The notes under the pieces were generated by a model that was not told the origin of the DNA, did no database searches, and saw only the letters and a list, made by a program, of their open reading frames with translations. Shown in pieces: positions 35,025 through 47,030 of a stretch of 64,000 bases of DNA; position 1 is the first letter of the stretch; each line of letters begins with the position of its first letter. Made by a program: the position numbers and the translations under genes. The stretch covers positions 5,100,274 to 5,164,273 of the forward strand of contig OY754974.1 in NCBI GenBank assembly GCA_963576475.1. The letters run 5' to 3'. Source of the DNA: Molanna angustata (lineage: Eukaryota; Arthropoda; Insecta; Trichoptera; Molannidae).

Positions 35025-35575
35025 TTCTTTTTCACTCATAATGGGATATAAGTGGGGAGTTTGAATTCGTCATTTTAAGGTAGTTTTTTTTTTCCATATT
35101 ATAAAAAAGTATCATGTTGAGATTGTATTCTGAAAGTTTCATCACAATGTATCTATGTGCTATGAACGACATGTTTATTCTACTCAATCGATTAAAGACT
35201 ATAGTACCTACTTATTCGATTATTTTCAATGTTTGCAACTGTGTATATCTAATACTCTCTTAGAATCCATAATATTTTGAAGGATATCTGATCAGTGCTT
35301 CTCACTTTTAAACTGTCAAATATTTCCAAGAAATGAAACTTCAAATTTGAAATATTTATTTTGAATTTGGTAAAAAGGCACATCACATTCATAAAATAGC
35401 ATTTTATGCATTATCAAGTTTTCAAATTAAATCAGTTATTAATAATATTTAAATAATTTAACAACTCATTTCATGAAAATGCTAAAAATTTCCATGCAAA
35501 AGTTTACCTCTATGTTGAGTGACTTGGTAGTAAGGAGTATAGCGTTGGTTACAACCCACTCGTTTAATTAAGCTT
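35025..35575 (+). mobile_element. Family D element, copy 4
   Basis: TTTTTCACTCATAATGGG, TATCATGTTGAGATTGTATTC and ACTATGAACGACATGTTTATT match the left half. TAGCGTTGGTTACAACCCACTCG at the right end matches copies 1 and 3. Length about 550 bp without tandem expansion; this is the best guide to the unexpanded structure. Confidence 0.75.
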
Positions 35576-38547
35576 TGTAAAAATAATATACTTAATGAAA
35601 TTTCAACAATCAAACGGGACCCTTCGTTGGCGACATATATTGACATCGTGGGTTTCTTGGTTTTGTTCTTTTGTTACGTGTAATAAGGTTTTACATAAAA
35701 TGGTCCAGAAAAAAAGATCTTACCTGTAATGAAATTTTGGGTAAACGGGAGTCAGAACCAGCCATTGTGGCTGTGTATTCTTCGCACCCCAGGGATCTTC
35801 ACATTGTGTGGTTCACCGTTAGAGACCACCCTTATTCTTCACATATGTAAAAGGTGCGGTTTCTAATTTCACACAACACCAGTAGTTTCCTTCTTTCATT
35901 ATTAACTGTCAGTTTACCCAAGAAGTTAAGAAAAAAGAGAAGTCAATGGTTGCTTTCATTTTGCATTCTGTAACAAATTGAAAACTAGTTTAGCACAATT
36001 TCAAAAAAAGGTTAAACAGGTTATTAAAAAAATAATCAGTTTTATAATATTTCGATTCCATGTCGCTGTGGACAGATTCCATTTATGATTAGTAACATTT
36101 CAAAAAAAAACGTTCAAACAGGTTTTTTGAAAAATAAAAACATTAGCTATTATCAAAAATTCTCGTCGCCCATTGATTATCTGCCGCTGTGAACTGTATA
36201 AGGTGACACTGTGAATTTCTTCACGTTTTCCGAACATCAATGTGAAATTTACGAATAAGATATATAAATTGTTAAACTAAATACAAGGACCCCATAATAA
36301 TCTATGAAGTGTTGAAAAAACAACTGATTAAATAAATAATAATAGTTATTATAATAAAAAAAATCGTTATTAAAAAATTATTATAATTATAATAATACCT
36401 ACTGCTTAGTTCCGAGTTTTCAAAAAAAAATCTATGTCGATAAATAAGACAAAAAAAAAACAAAAGATAATTGAGTTGTATAAATTTATATGTCTATTCT
36501 AAGGTGTCTGTTTTAAGAAGATACGTAAGTCACAATATATATTATGACGTAAATTTGGATGTCGCTGGCTCTTGTTATAACAATAACAGCACTGTGAATG
36601 AAGAATTATCCATATTTGATAGTCTCCTGTAATCTATATTGCCACCACACCATTACACCATAACATATTTGGGGTATGCAGAGAGAACCGAAAAAATCCA
36701 AAATGATGGCGACACAAAATATGATGAATGTACATGCATCCCAAGAACAAAGTTAAATTTTAGGTATTTTATCTTTAAATCATTGGAAATATTCCGCCAG
36801 TTTCCTCAAAATATTCAACTATACTAGTTGCATGTAACACATGAGATCCAACTGTCGATAGCGATAGTACGTATAGTTGAAGAATAAGTACCAAACTATT
36901 TAATACTTTAAGATATTTGGTTTTCTATACAACACATGTACTTAGGTATGTATGTCAAGATAGGATAGTATGGAGGTCAGTCCTTTGATCCTACCCAGAA
37001 TATGAAAACAGCATGATGGTATGTATGTATGTTTGGAGATTAGTATCGAACAATTAAGTCTTCTTAGATATTGTGTGTAGGCGACTGCCATACAAATTGT
37101 ATGAAGCAATGTCGTCACTAAATTCAATTTTTATAAAAATTATTAAAAAAATTTGAGATGTTGTAATACAATGTTCTTATTTTTTATAGAAAATTAAAAT
37201 ATCCAGTTAGGGTGTTTCGGCTATTTTTAATATTTTTAAAAAAATTGGAAATATAGGCAGTTAAACTCATTAATTTATCATAAAAAAATATTTTTTTAAT
37301 AAAAAATGTTTGAGAAACCCTGGAATTTTTTAAAAAAATCGTTTTGAGATTTTGTATTTGTCTATCTTTATACCAATTTTTCTGAGATATATGGAAAAAT
37401 AAATCAAAATTTCAAAAGTTGATAACCCCCGACTGAAACAAAAATTCACAATTCTGAGTATAAAAGTTTTGTAAGCCTATAACTGTTTATATATTCTGAA
37501 AATTTGGGCTCTGTAAATTCACATAAAATGTTCTACTCCGAATTCTGAGTAAATCCATGTAGGGGAACATATATGCTGCGAGGCCTCTAGTTGGTGTTAT
37601 TAGCATGCAAAAAGTCCACTACGCTATACAAAATGTTCCTTCGTACACGCATCTTGGCTTAATAAAGTCGATTCATTCAGAGAATTGAATTCTCATGCAC
37701 GAAACGACAGTTGGATAAAGCAAAAGCTCAGCCAGATTATTCACTCTATTACCTGCCGTAACTCTCATTTCAATATCTTATTCCAGTCTAGCATCACGCT
37801 GAAACATGCCTCCTATGTACCTAAGTATAAATACTTATCCACTTATATTGAATATTTTTATATTGAAATGTATTTTATTTTGTTTAGTTGTTTTTGCAAC
37901 CTTCCTTTGTTCATAAAAGTACATAATATGTACCTTACTAAACATCCAATTCTTGACAACTCACGCACCGCTTAACTAAAATTGGCCAATAATGAGGTAT
38001 TAAAAGCATCAAGGAAACACGAAATGGTAGATGACTGATATTATATATTGTATTATTTAATAATGCGATGCATTAAATTTCAAATTTAAAAATACAATTT
38101 CGATGGTGATACGAGATTGGCATTTGCGAGGCATTGTTTTCTGTCTCTCATACATGGACGATTAAACACAGTATTTTCAGTAAATTACCGTGTAATAATG
38201 CATTATTTATTTTATTACTTTCAAAATAAAAATAAAACTATACAAAGGCGGGGACCAAACATCGGAATAAAAATATTAACATCAAACACTATTAACAAAA
38301 TACCTACATTATATAATATATGTAATTGAGTTTCAGAAGTGTGATAAAATGTGTTTTAAGTGTTCATTATTGGTACTTAGTGACCTGATTCAATGCAAGG
38401 CGTGTTTCTTGATGTGCGAAAATTATAAAACTTTAGCACATGTTTTAGCACAAAGACATGTTTTAAGATATTTTGTATGCGAAAACGAACTCGTAGGTAT
38501 AACCAAAGGTGAGGCACTTACGGATGAATTGATACAAAATTAGTGTC
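35576..38547. other. AT-rich region with two small G remnants
   Basis: Inverted family G tail at 36642-36705 (GGGGTATGCAGAGAGAACCG) and plus tail at 36945-37035 (CCTACCCAGAATATG then GATGGTATGTATGTATG). Otherwise no gene is supported. Frames at 37685-37975 and 38117-38329 have no recognisable features. Confidence 0.5.
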
Positions 38548-38730
38548 TGCCTTCTTGGCTCAGTTGGTTGGATATCTGACGTGAAGGTCCCAGGTTCGAT
38601 TTCTGGTGGAGACATAGTTTTTAATTGTGTTTTCAGTCGGGATCTGTGAGACGACAGACAAGTCTCCAGAATGTGGCAACTTGTTATTATGAGCGTGTTG
38701 ATTTGACATAGCCCGAGGAGCAATAAAATA
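38548..38730 (+). mobile_element. SINE family A with small deletions
   Basis: GTCTGCCTTCTTGGCTCAGT, B box GGTTCGATTTCTGG, the CAGTCGGGATCTGTGAGACG and CTCCAGAATGTGGC blocks, ending CCCGAGGAGCAATAAAATAA. Lacks parts of the head and body present at 23577. Confidence 0.85.
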
Positions 38731-38926
38731 AAAAATGCATAAAGAATATTATTTCATTATAATATGAAATGATTAGGAATAAGGCGTGATGGCATTATAC
38801 TTACCTTCGTACTATATGACTCATTTTAAGAAATTTGCAAACGCTTGTGATATAGTCGAATAAAATAACCCGAAACGATATACGAATTAGATTAGGTACT
38901 AATCTCACAAATACTAACATACACAA

Positions 38927-39519
38927 AATCGCCGTCACACAAAAATCCAATGTTTGCGCATATGCAATAATAAAAATATTCGATTACTTACACATTGGTA
39001 CAAGTAGGTAAATAAGACAAAAATGACTTTATAAGTCTGGCGCAATTCAGGGGTGACTTCTATGCGAAAAATGCATTGTCACCTCAGATATAAGAATTGT
39101 AGCTTTCATTATTTACAAAAAACCAATTCTCTCAATAGATGGCGTTCCAACAAAATAAATAAAAATAATAAGATTGTTGTTCATAATTTCACCCATAGAT
39201 GGCTGAAGTAAAAATTCCTTATTTTCAAGAGAAAAGAATTTCAGTATTACAATATATAGAACTTTCAAAATTGAATTGATAGGGATCTCATTAAAAGGCA
39301 TAATTGGTGAACGTTGCGCAAGCGCATAAAGTGATCACGCAAACCAGCCGATGACAGGTCGTAAGCCCTGTAGGTGCCTTGATTTCCCGGTTCTCCTACA
39401 ATAAATATTCCAACTTCGTCTCTATTGAGATAATTAAAAATCTGTCAAAAAATATCTTTGACTCCCGACAGGGAAAAAAATCCAATGTTTGCGCATATGC
39501 AATAATAAAAATATTCGAT
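38927..39519 (+). mobile_element. Family E retroposon, complete direct copy with 15-bp target duplication
   Basis: Flanked by TACTAACATACACAA (38912-38926 and 39520-39534). It starts and ends with the same block AATCCAATGTTTGCGCATATG...AATAAAAATATTCG, the two copies about 535 bp apart. The element thus carries a terminal direct repeat of about 45 bp, or equals slightly more than one unit of a tandem. Between lie TAAGTCTGGCGCAATTCAGG, AATAGATGGCG, GTGAACGTTGCGCAAGCGC, GGTCGTAAGCCCTGTAGG and CTTCGTCTCTATTGAGA. No conserved frame, poly(A) or tRNA boxes. Confidence 0.88.
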
Positions 39520-39537
39520 TACTAACATACACAACTA

Positions 39538-39790
39538 AAATCACGGCATGATTTTATAATTTAGAGTAACCAGCGACAGGTGTGGGGGTGTGCATAGTAA
39601 AATAAGCACCATACATCCCCACACACTAGCCTCGTCACATAAAAGGCACTAAGTTCAGAATGGGTGGTGGAGCTCATTTCTGATCTATGCGAGATGTTAT
39701 TTTGTGTGTTGTATTTTCAATTTCGATTTTTATTTTATTTCGACCCGGCTCTTACGGAACAACCTACATAAAACAATGGAAGCACACTTC
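39538..39790 (-). mobile_element. Family J retroposon copy
   Basis: Shares TCACGGCATGATTT, GTAACCAGCGACAGGTGTGG, CACACACTAGCCTCGTC, TTCAGAATGGGTGGTGG and CCGGCTCTTACGGAACA with other J copies. It lies directly beside the family E target duplication. Confidence 0.78.
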
Positions 39791-40118
39791 CAACCCTACA
39801 ACTATCGATATGTTGAAAATTGACATATTTAGCGATGATCTTCAATAGAACGCATGTATATTTTTCAACCCAGTTCCCTAATTCCTTCAAACAATAATCC
39901 CTCCTTTTCCCCATTTTATTTTCATTATGTATTGTATTTTTTTTTTATTATCAATTGTTTTTTTTTTCTTCTCTTATAATTGTTATTCTTTTACCTGCTG
40001 CTCAGCATACTAGTTATTTGTAATTCATTAATTTAAATAGAAGAAAACAATATTGGCTTGTAATAATTTTAAAAGCACCAAATGTAACGAAACAATTAAC
40101 AAAGCTGTAGTTTTCTGA
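39791..40118. other. Unassigned AT-rich stretch
   Basis: Poly-T rich; no gene. Confidence 0.4.
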
Positions 40119-40320
<202 letters not shown>

Positions 40321-40667
40321 GAGCAATTTCAATAAAAAAAGTTGATTATTATTTCTTTTTTTCATTCTATTAGAAATCTTATCAGTTTATTAATATCGCA
40401 GGTAGATTCTTAAAAATATCTTAATGTTGGTTTCACTTAAAGGTCAGATTTTTTTTATTATGTAAGCAATTCACGCAATATTGTATGATTTTTAAACTTA
40501 AATATAAACAAGACCTACACTATGAACAGTAGCAAAAGAAAGTCACTTAACATTAAAAATAAACATGTCAAAAGGTACATTACAGAAGGGTTTTATTTTT
40601 TACAATAAATTTTATTAGTTTACGATACACATTATTTTTTTTGGGAGCCAGGAGGTAAGCAACATTA

Positions 40668-41345
40668 AAAGATCTAGCAAGCGCATAAAGTGATCACATA
40701 AACCAGCCGATTACAGGTCGTAAGCCCTATAGGTGCCTCGAGTTCCTGGTTCTTCTACAATATCCCAACTTCGTCACTATTGAGATGTTGGAAATAAATG
40801 TTTGTCAATAAAAATATCATTTGACTCCCGAAAGGGAAAAAAATCCAATGTTTGCGTGTATGTAATTAAAAAAGAATATTCGATTTACATACACATTGGT
40901 ACAAGTAGATAAACAAGCCAAAAATGATATAATATTTCTGGCGCAGTTCAGGGGTGACATCTGTGCGTGACACCGTCATCTCATTTATAAGGACTGTTGC
41001 TTTCATTGTTTACAAATAAAAACTAATTTCTCAATAGATGGCGTTACAAAAAGGTTTCTCCGTTACTCCATAGTTGGCAATAGTACCTAAAAATGCATTG
41101 TTTTCAGGTAAAATGTTACACACTATTCAAATATATAGAACTTTCAAAAAATACATCAATAAGGGAACTGAATAAGAAGGCATAATTGGTGAACGTTGCG
41201 AAAGCGCACAAAGTGATCACGTAAAACAGCCGATGAGAGGTCGTAAGCCCTGTAGGTGTCTCGAGTTCCTGGTTCTTCTATAATATCCCAACTTCGTCTC
41301 TATTGAGATGATGAAAAAAAAATGTTTGGTAATAAAAATATCAAT
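40668..41345 (+). mobile_element. Family E, about 1.25 units, direct orientation
   Basis: Begins with AGCAAGCGCATAAAGTGATC, GGTCGTAAGCCC and CAATATCCCAACTTCGTC, passes the internal junction AATCCAATGTTTGCG...AATATTCGATTTACATAC, and runs through a full unit to CTATTGAGATGATG. The two GTCGTAAGCCC blocks are about 520 bp apart. Confidence 0.85.
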
Positions 41346-42395
41346 TACAATACGTGTATGTACAAAAATTACAAAATAAATTAAAAAGCATGCAAGGTAG
41401 TAGTTACAAAATCGAGACAATTCGATTGTCCTTCGCTTGTTTACAAAATATACACTGAGGTAGGTAGGTAGGAAACAAAACATCAAATTCGCAGTAGGTA
41501 TAGGTATACACTGATATCCATCCCGCATTGAGCTATCCCTCATAGATGCTTTAGCCCCGACCCAGGTTTTTTACCTAGTGGAGCATTGCAGTTACAATAC
41601 TAATAAACAATGTATATATCGAAATAAATAAATAAAAAATTGAATACTATGTGATCATTGATTGCATTGTCTGTTTTAGAGCTTCCGATGACATTTTAGT
41701 GAATAATGTTTTTTTTTTTAACTTTGTTTATTGTTCAATTGGTTATTAGTCACTTCAGCTCAGATGTTAGTCAACAAAAATATTTTTCGAAAACTTAATT
41801 AGATTCGTGTCGAATAAAATTTACTGTGGCATTGTCAATATTCATATCCCTCATAAATTGATTCGGATCAATATCACTTTACTATCCATTTCATATAAAA
41901 CTAATGCAGGCGTACCAATAAATTATTAGTAGGTATGTATAATATATGTTTTATTTACCATTAATAAATGTTGGATACATCCCCTTTTATATAAGTTCTA
42001 CCATTAAGGATTTATTATCGAGGGGGAATATTGGCTAATTTTATCACCTGAATATTATGATTTCATGAAACAAACATTAATATTGGCCTATATGTGACAC
42101 TAAACCCCAAATATTTGTCCATTTTCATCATGGGAATAGATAAGTCTCCCTTTACGATGACGTTGCATTTTATATTTACGAAGTCAAGTTATAGATCGAA
42201 TTAATAAACATTGAAAAGGGTGAGTTTCCTAGTTATGAACAGTAAATTTTATACATCGTTCCCTTTTACGATTTTCGGGGCGACGAATGTTTCGTATAAT
42301 ATTGAAAAATCTTCAGTTCTTACACGTTTAAACGCTATGCTTATGTGAATAAATAAAACGTGATACCTATTAGGAATAAACTATGCAAATTTACT
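41346..42395. other. Unassigned AT-rich region
   Basis: No recognisable gene or repeat. Confidence 0.4.
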
Positions 42396-42401
42396 ATAGT
42401 A

Positions 42402-43170
42402 TCGCGGGTTGCAAAAATGCGATTTTTCGTTTTTATGCCAAACGATACTTAATTATGACCTCCACCATCTGTAAAAAAATCTCGGCTTTCCGTTGCGTAT
42501 TTTTCGAGATATTTCAAAAAATAATTTTGGGCGTATGCTATGGCATAGGTGAATTTGTCGAGCCAGAAGGGCGTATGAACATACGTTGAAGACTTGACTG
42601 ATATCTTTGTGAAATATTATCGAACCAGATGGGCGAATCTGCAAACGCTGAACATTAAACAGATATTTTTAAATAAAAATGTCTGAAAAATAATTATTGA
42701 AAAAAGAAAATAATATGATACGACCTTTCAAAAAATTTGATGATGCCATACATAGAAATCTGCCAAGCCAGAAGGGCGTACCTACAAACATTAAAAATGG
42801 CAGAAGCTTTAGACTTATTACATCTCATAATTAAGCTACATATTTTTTTCTCTATGATTCGTAGCTTTAAAGAAAATTTGTTTTTACGCCCCACAATTAT
42901 GAATTTTCTATGCAAAAATCAAGTCCACGTCTAGAAACAATAGCGAGCCAGAGGGATAACTAGTGAATTTCTTATATATGTGCAAAATATATAAGAAATT
43001 CACTAGTTATTGAAATTAAGATAAAACTCCTCGATGAGGCTTCATTTTTGCTAAATTTTCCAAAAAAACTTTACATGGATAAATTGAATCGTTACAAAAA
43101 TTAATAGTTTTTTGTCTCTCCTGTAAAGTAGTCATTTTGCTTGTACGCCATTCTGGCTTGACGCCCGCGA
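42402..43170. mobile_element. Putative DNA element bounded by TA, with five internal CCAGAAGGGCG-like motifs
   Basis: Left end TA-TCGCGGGTTGC (from 42400) and right end GACGCCCGCGA-TA (to 43172) form a short terminal inverted repeat flanked by TA. Inside, the motif AGCCAGAAGGGCGTA occurs at 42561, a variant at 42624, again at about 42764 and 42945, and inverted at 43143. A perfect 22-bp inverted repeat (42958-42979 with 42987-43008) has a 7-base loop. TA flanks would fit Tc1/mariner-like MITEs, but no transposase is seen and the family is unknown to me. Confidence 0.5.
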
Positions 43171-43172
43171 TA

Positions 43173-43645
43173 TATCTTTATTGAAAAAATATTATAGAAG
43201 AACCAGGAACTCAATGCACCTACAGGGCTTACGACCTGTCATCGGCTGGTTTACGTGATCACTTTATGCGCTTGCGCAACGTTCACCAATTATGCCTTCT
43301 TATTGAGTTCCCTTATCGATGTAATTTTTGAAAGTTCTATATATTTGAAAAATAAGTAACAGATTACCTGAAAATAGGACATTATTACTAATGCCATCTA
43401 TAAAGTAAAGAAGAAACTTTTTTTGTAACGCCATCTATTGAGAAATTGGTTTAATTGTAAACAATGAAAGCAACAGTCCTTATAAATGAGGTGATGGTGT
43501 CTCGCACAGATGTCACCCCTGAACTGCGACAGAAATTTTATTTCATTTTTGGCTTGTTTACTTACTTGTACCAATGTGCATGTAAATCGAATATTTTTTT
43601 AATTGCATATACCTACGCAAACATTGGATTTTGTTTTGTTTTGTT
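43173..43645 (-). mobile_element. Family E, single unit, minus orientation
   Basis: GAAGAACCAGGAACTCAATG, CAGGGCTTACGACCTGTC, GCGCTTGCGCAACGTTCACC, GTAACGCCATCTATTGAGA, GTCACCCCTGAACTGCG and GCAAACATTGGATTTTG appear in the reverse of the order at 38927. It starts immediately after the TA-bounded element. Confidence 0.85.
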
Positions 43646-43677
43646 ATAATTTGTAATAATACTAATAATAATGAACA

Positions 43678-43865
43678 CTTCCTTGCACCCTGCGCAAGTG
43701 GCGAGTTTATTGCCGTATGGCAATTTCTTCCAACTAACCAGTGTTTCCAGTCCAGAGAAGCAATATTTGCGTGAGAAATAAATTTAAATAAATTTCTCCT
43801 CTGCTGGGAATCGAACCCAGGACGCCCGCACAGAAACCGAACGGCTTACCAACTGTGCGTTTGAG
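43678..43865 (-). mobile_element. SINE family C, copy 2
   Basis: In minus orientation a tRNA-like head with GGGTTCGATTCCCAGCAG is followed by AGGAGAAATTTATTTAAAT, CTTCTCTGGACTGGAAAC, GGTTAGTTGGAAGAAATTGCC and the perfect hairpin ATTGCC-ATAC-GGCAAT (43709-43724). The left end GCAAGGAAGTG-ATTATTATTAG matches copy 1 at 12948. Confidence 0.82.
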
Positions 43866-43974
43866 TCTCGATTATTCTGTAAATGTTGTGATCCTTTTGT
43901 TAAAACTTATGAAATTCTCTCACTACCTGGACAATTAAGATATTAAAAAAAAATAATTTTACGCAGAAATATTT

Positions 43975-44420
43975 TCTTCTTCTTGTGCTGCTTCTAGCGG
44001 AGGTTGGCGACTATCACGCTGAGCTCATCCCGATCCTGCGCCAACCTAATTAGCGACGCCGCATCCGTAATCCCACTGCCTGAGATTTAAGCCACGATAT
44101 TTTTAATGACCCATTATCTTTCCCTCCACATAAGTTGTAGAAGGGCATATCTATCACCACGCAATATGCTGCCAAAATATGCGGCTTTGCGTCTCTTGAC
44201 AGTGGCCAGTAGCCAGCAATTTCTATCTCTCTTTCTCCATCATATATAGGATTCTTTCATCGGAGACTCTATCGTCCCACGAGATGCGCATCAACCTTCT
44301 GTGTAGCCACATCTCAAATGCTTCAATGTTATTATTTATTGAGATTTTGAGAGTCCAACCTTCCACCGCATACAACAGTTTCGGCAACACGTATACTTTA
44401 ACAGCTCAAACCGGAGAAAC
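43975..44420 (-). mobile_element. RTE-type LINE 3' part
   Basis: On the minus strand the frame reads LLYAVEGWTLKIS, IEAFEMWLHRRLMRISW and DRVSDERIL. This is the usual RTE region after the RT core, followed by a GAAGAAGAA-type tail at 43976-43984. Frame broken; the RT core is missing. Confidence 0.75.
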
Positions 44421-44478
44421 ATATACATCGAAAATGCATGAATAACAAATTTGCATGCAACACGATGCATGCATACTT

Positions 44479-44819
44479 CTTCTTCTTCTTCTCTTCTCAG
44501 CCTAATCACGTCCACTCCTGGACGAAGGCCTCCTCCATCTCCTTCCACGCCACTCTCTTGTGCTCTGAGCAACCAATTGACACCAGCATGACGGCTAATG
44601 TCATCTCTCCATCTCATTGGCGGTCTTCCAACACCTCTGAGTGTTAGGGTTAAGTCTGAGAAACAGGGTGCGAAACGACACCATCAGGGAAAGAACAAAA
44701 TTGGTTGATGTCGTCCACCGCATTCTTACCTTGAAGTGGAGATGGGCGGGCCATGTGGCTAGATACCCCGAAGACAGATGGCCAAGGATAGTGTTGGCTT
44801 GGAGACCGAGAATGACAGT
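44479..44819. mobile_element. RTE-type LINE fragment with inverted 5' segment
   Basis: 44479-44640 on the minus strand carries the ORF end (RPPMRWRDDISRHAGVNWL) and a GAAGAAGAA tail. 44641-44816 on the plus strand carries the segment normally just upstream (RNRVRNDTIRERTK, LKWRWAGHVARYPEDRWPR, LAWRPR). An 11-bp duplication with one mismatch, CATGCATACTT / CATGAATACTT, flanks it (44468-44478, 44820-44830). The breakpoints adjoin in the element, as twin priming predicts. Confidence 0.8.
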
Positions 44820-44830
44820 CATGAATACTT

Positions 44831-47030
44831 ATGCATTGAAAATTTGTGGCTCTTGGTTCTATCTGATAACCCCATTCAAAATATTACACAATATAATCCA
44901 TGTAGGTATGTCTCACTAATGTCTGACATTGTAAACAGTTATTTTGAAACTATTTGTGGCCAAATTTATATTGAATTGTTTTCTGGTGATTTTAATTAAT
45001 ATATCCCGTTCGTTCTCATCGTTTGCAATAATTATTTAATCTGTTTACGGCGTTCATTATGTTTATTTGGCAAATTTAATTATATTCAATTCCTGTTTAA
45101 ATTGGTAGGTATTATGATTAAAAACCCATTGCATTATCTGATCGTGCAAATCGTTAGCTGTTGCCGTTTTGAAAGATGATTACAGATGACTCAAGTCTTA
45201 TTAAAACGGTGTTCTTCAAAAATGCGCGAATGAAATTTTAATTATAAAAATAATAGTGAACTTATATTCGTGGAGCAATAGAAATTTTATTGAGGAAATA
45301 GATAATTCGTATCGTGCAATGGAACATCCACCCACTTTCGGTTCAGTATCGACGTGCAGTTTTCGATTTTTGCTGCTGTCATAAAGCGCATTTGTCTACG
45401 TCCAGTCAAACTCGGCTGTACCCAAGGGATACCAGAGGAGCTATCTATGTACATATGTTGAGTCAGCAAATAATAGGAAATTGGTGACTATTTTGTTAGC
45501 TTGGGAAAACCTTCACGAAGACAAAATTGCTTTTAACGAGTGTCGTTCTAAAGTATCTTAGCCACATTATGAGACATGCGATGATCATACAGATCAAAAT
45601 TGTAAATAAAGAAACGCCCAACAATAAATGAGTACCCAGAAGACCTGCGATGGCGATGGACGGACAGTAGAAGCTCTCCCTCTAATCATTTTCAGGAAAA
45701 CCAGCCACATAAAAATGGACTAGTTTGAGCACGTTATGTAAACAAAGTAGGTATTTAAATGGGTAGATAGGTAAGTCACAAAATATATATCTTTCCTAGT
45801 AGCAAGAATTTAATTTCCTGCCCAAAAAGGCGGAGCAACACCACGGTTCTGGGTGCATTCGTTAAATGGTTAGAGGCAATTGCAGTCTCCTCGATTTCCG
45901 GAATTAGTTTCGTTTTAAGTTCACTTCCGGCCTCTGTACGTTCGGGAATAATCACAAACTAGTCCATTTTGTTTACTCAAAATGTTTTGTAAAATTCTCT
46001 TTTGAATGTTGTGGATGTTAATGCTCATGTTGGCCATTGTACTTGTGCTCTGGCAGATCTGGCCAAATTGTAGTTCGGGGACGTACTTTTGTTTTTTTTT
46101 TAATAAATCATTAATTAGGTTAGTTCATCGAGTATATTATATATTTTATTTATTTTTGCCCCAGTGCAAAAGCTTTTTCAAAGTATACTATTTACCTACC
46201 TGCAAATCGAAGGAAAACATAAAATTATGATGTTATGTAGTTATGAATAAATAACAATAAATAAAAATATGATGTTTCAAAAATTATGTTGTTATGTTGT
46301 TAGTAAAAAATTAATAATAATACCTACTGGCGAAGTTTGTAATCTTAAGTAAACAATTAAAAAATTGAGTATTTAGGTATTTACTTACAAATACTTTAAA
46401 GTTAGGTACCTCACTATGTCATTTCTTATTGAATTTCTGTTTACACTACATAATATGTATTTCTAAATATTATTTTTTGCTTTTTTTGTCACAATTTACT
46501 TGCTGTATTCTCTATTTACTATGGAATACGAGCTATTAGTTCGCTACATGTGTTAAATTACATACGTCATTACATAGGTACAAAATGTACATTATTTGCC
46601 CTTATGTTATGTTATGCGTTATGTTTGCCTTAAATAGTTTATAAATCATATGTTTTATACAAATTCATATAACTCATACAAAAAATCCGTTTCACATAAT
46701 GGTCCTTAAGCTAGTGATATTGTAAAGGCCTGTTCCATCACAATATACAGATGTTCGGTCCAATGACTGTAAATAATGAATTATCTCTAAAGGGAATTAA
46801 AAATGACTTGCAAATCACCATGAACCTACCTACCTATGTGGTTCATTTCGACATCACCTATTGATATTCTTGTCAATTATTTTGCCTCGTCATTATGGAC
46901 TTCATTGGATTTAAACAAATACACCTCTTTTTAATATTGGTAGATTTAATGACTATCCATAGTCATTTCACAATTTCCTGCCCCTCTATCCCAGTTCATC
47001 CGGGGTCGGGCCTCCTAGTCAACAGTCGCC
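44831..47030. other. Unassigned region upstream of the LINE
   Basis: No host gene recognised. 45830-46080 and 46980-47100 are less AT-rich; ATCCGGGGTCGGGCCTCCTAG at 46999-47019 resembles words common in dispersed insect repeats but cannot be assigned. Frames at 46006-46230 and 46895-47122 are not supported. Confidence 0.4.

Noticed and set aside
38944..39525. Hammerhead ribozyme in family E (retrozyme)
   Set aside because: I scanned the unit by eye on both strands for CTGATGA and GAAA around a stem and found no convincing core. A covariance search would settle it.
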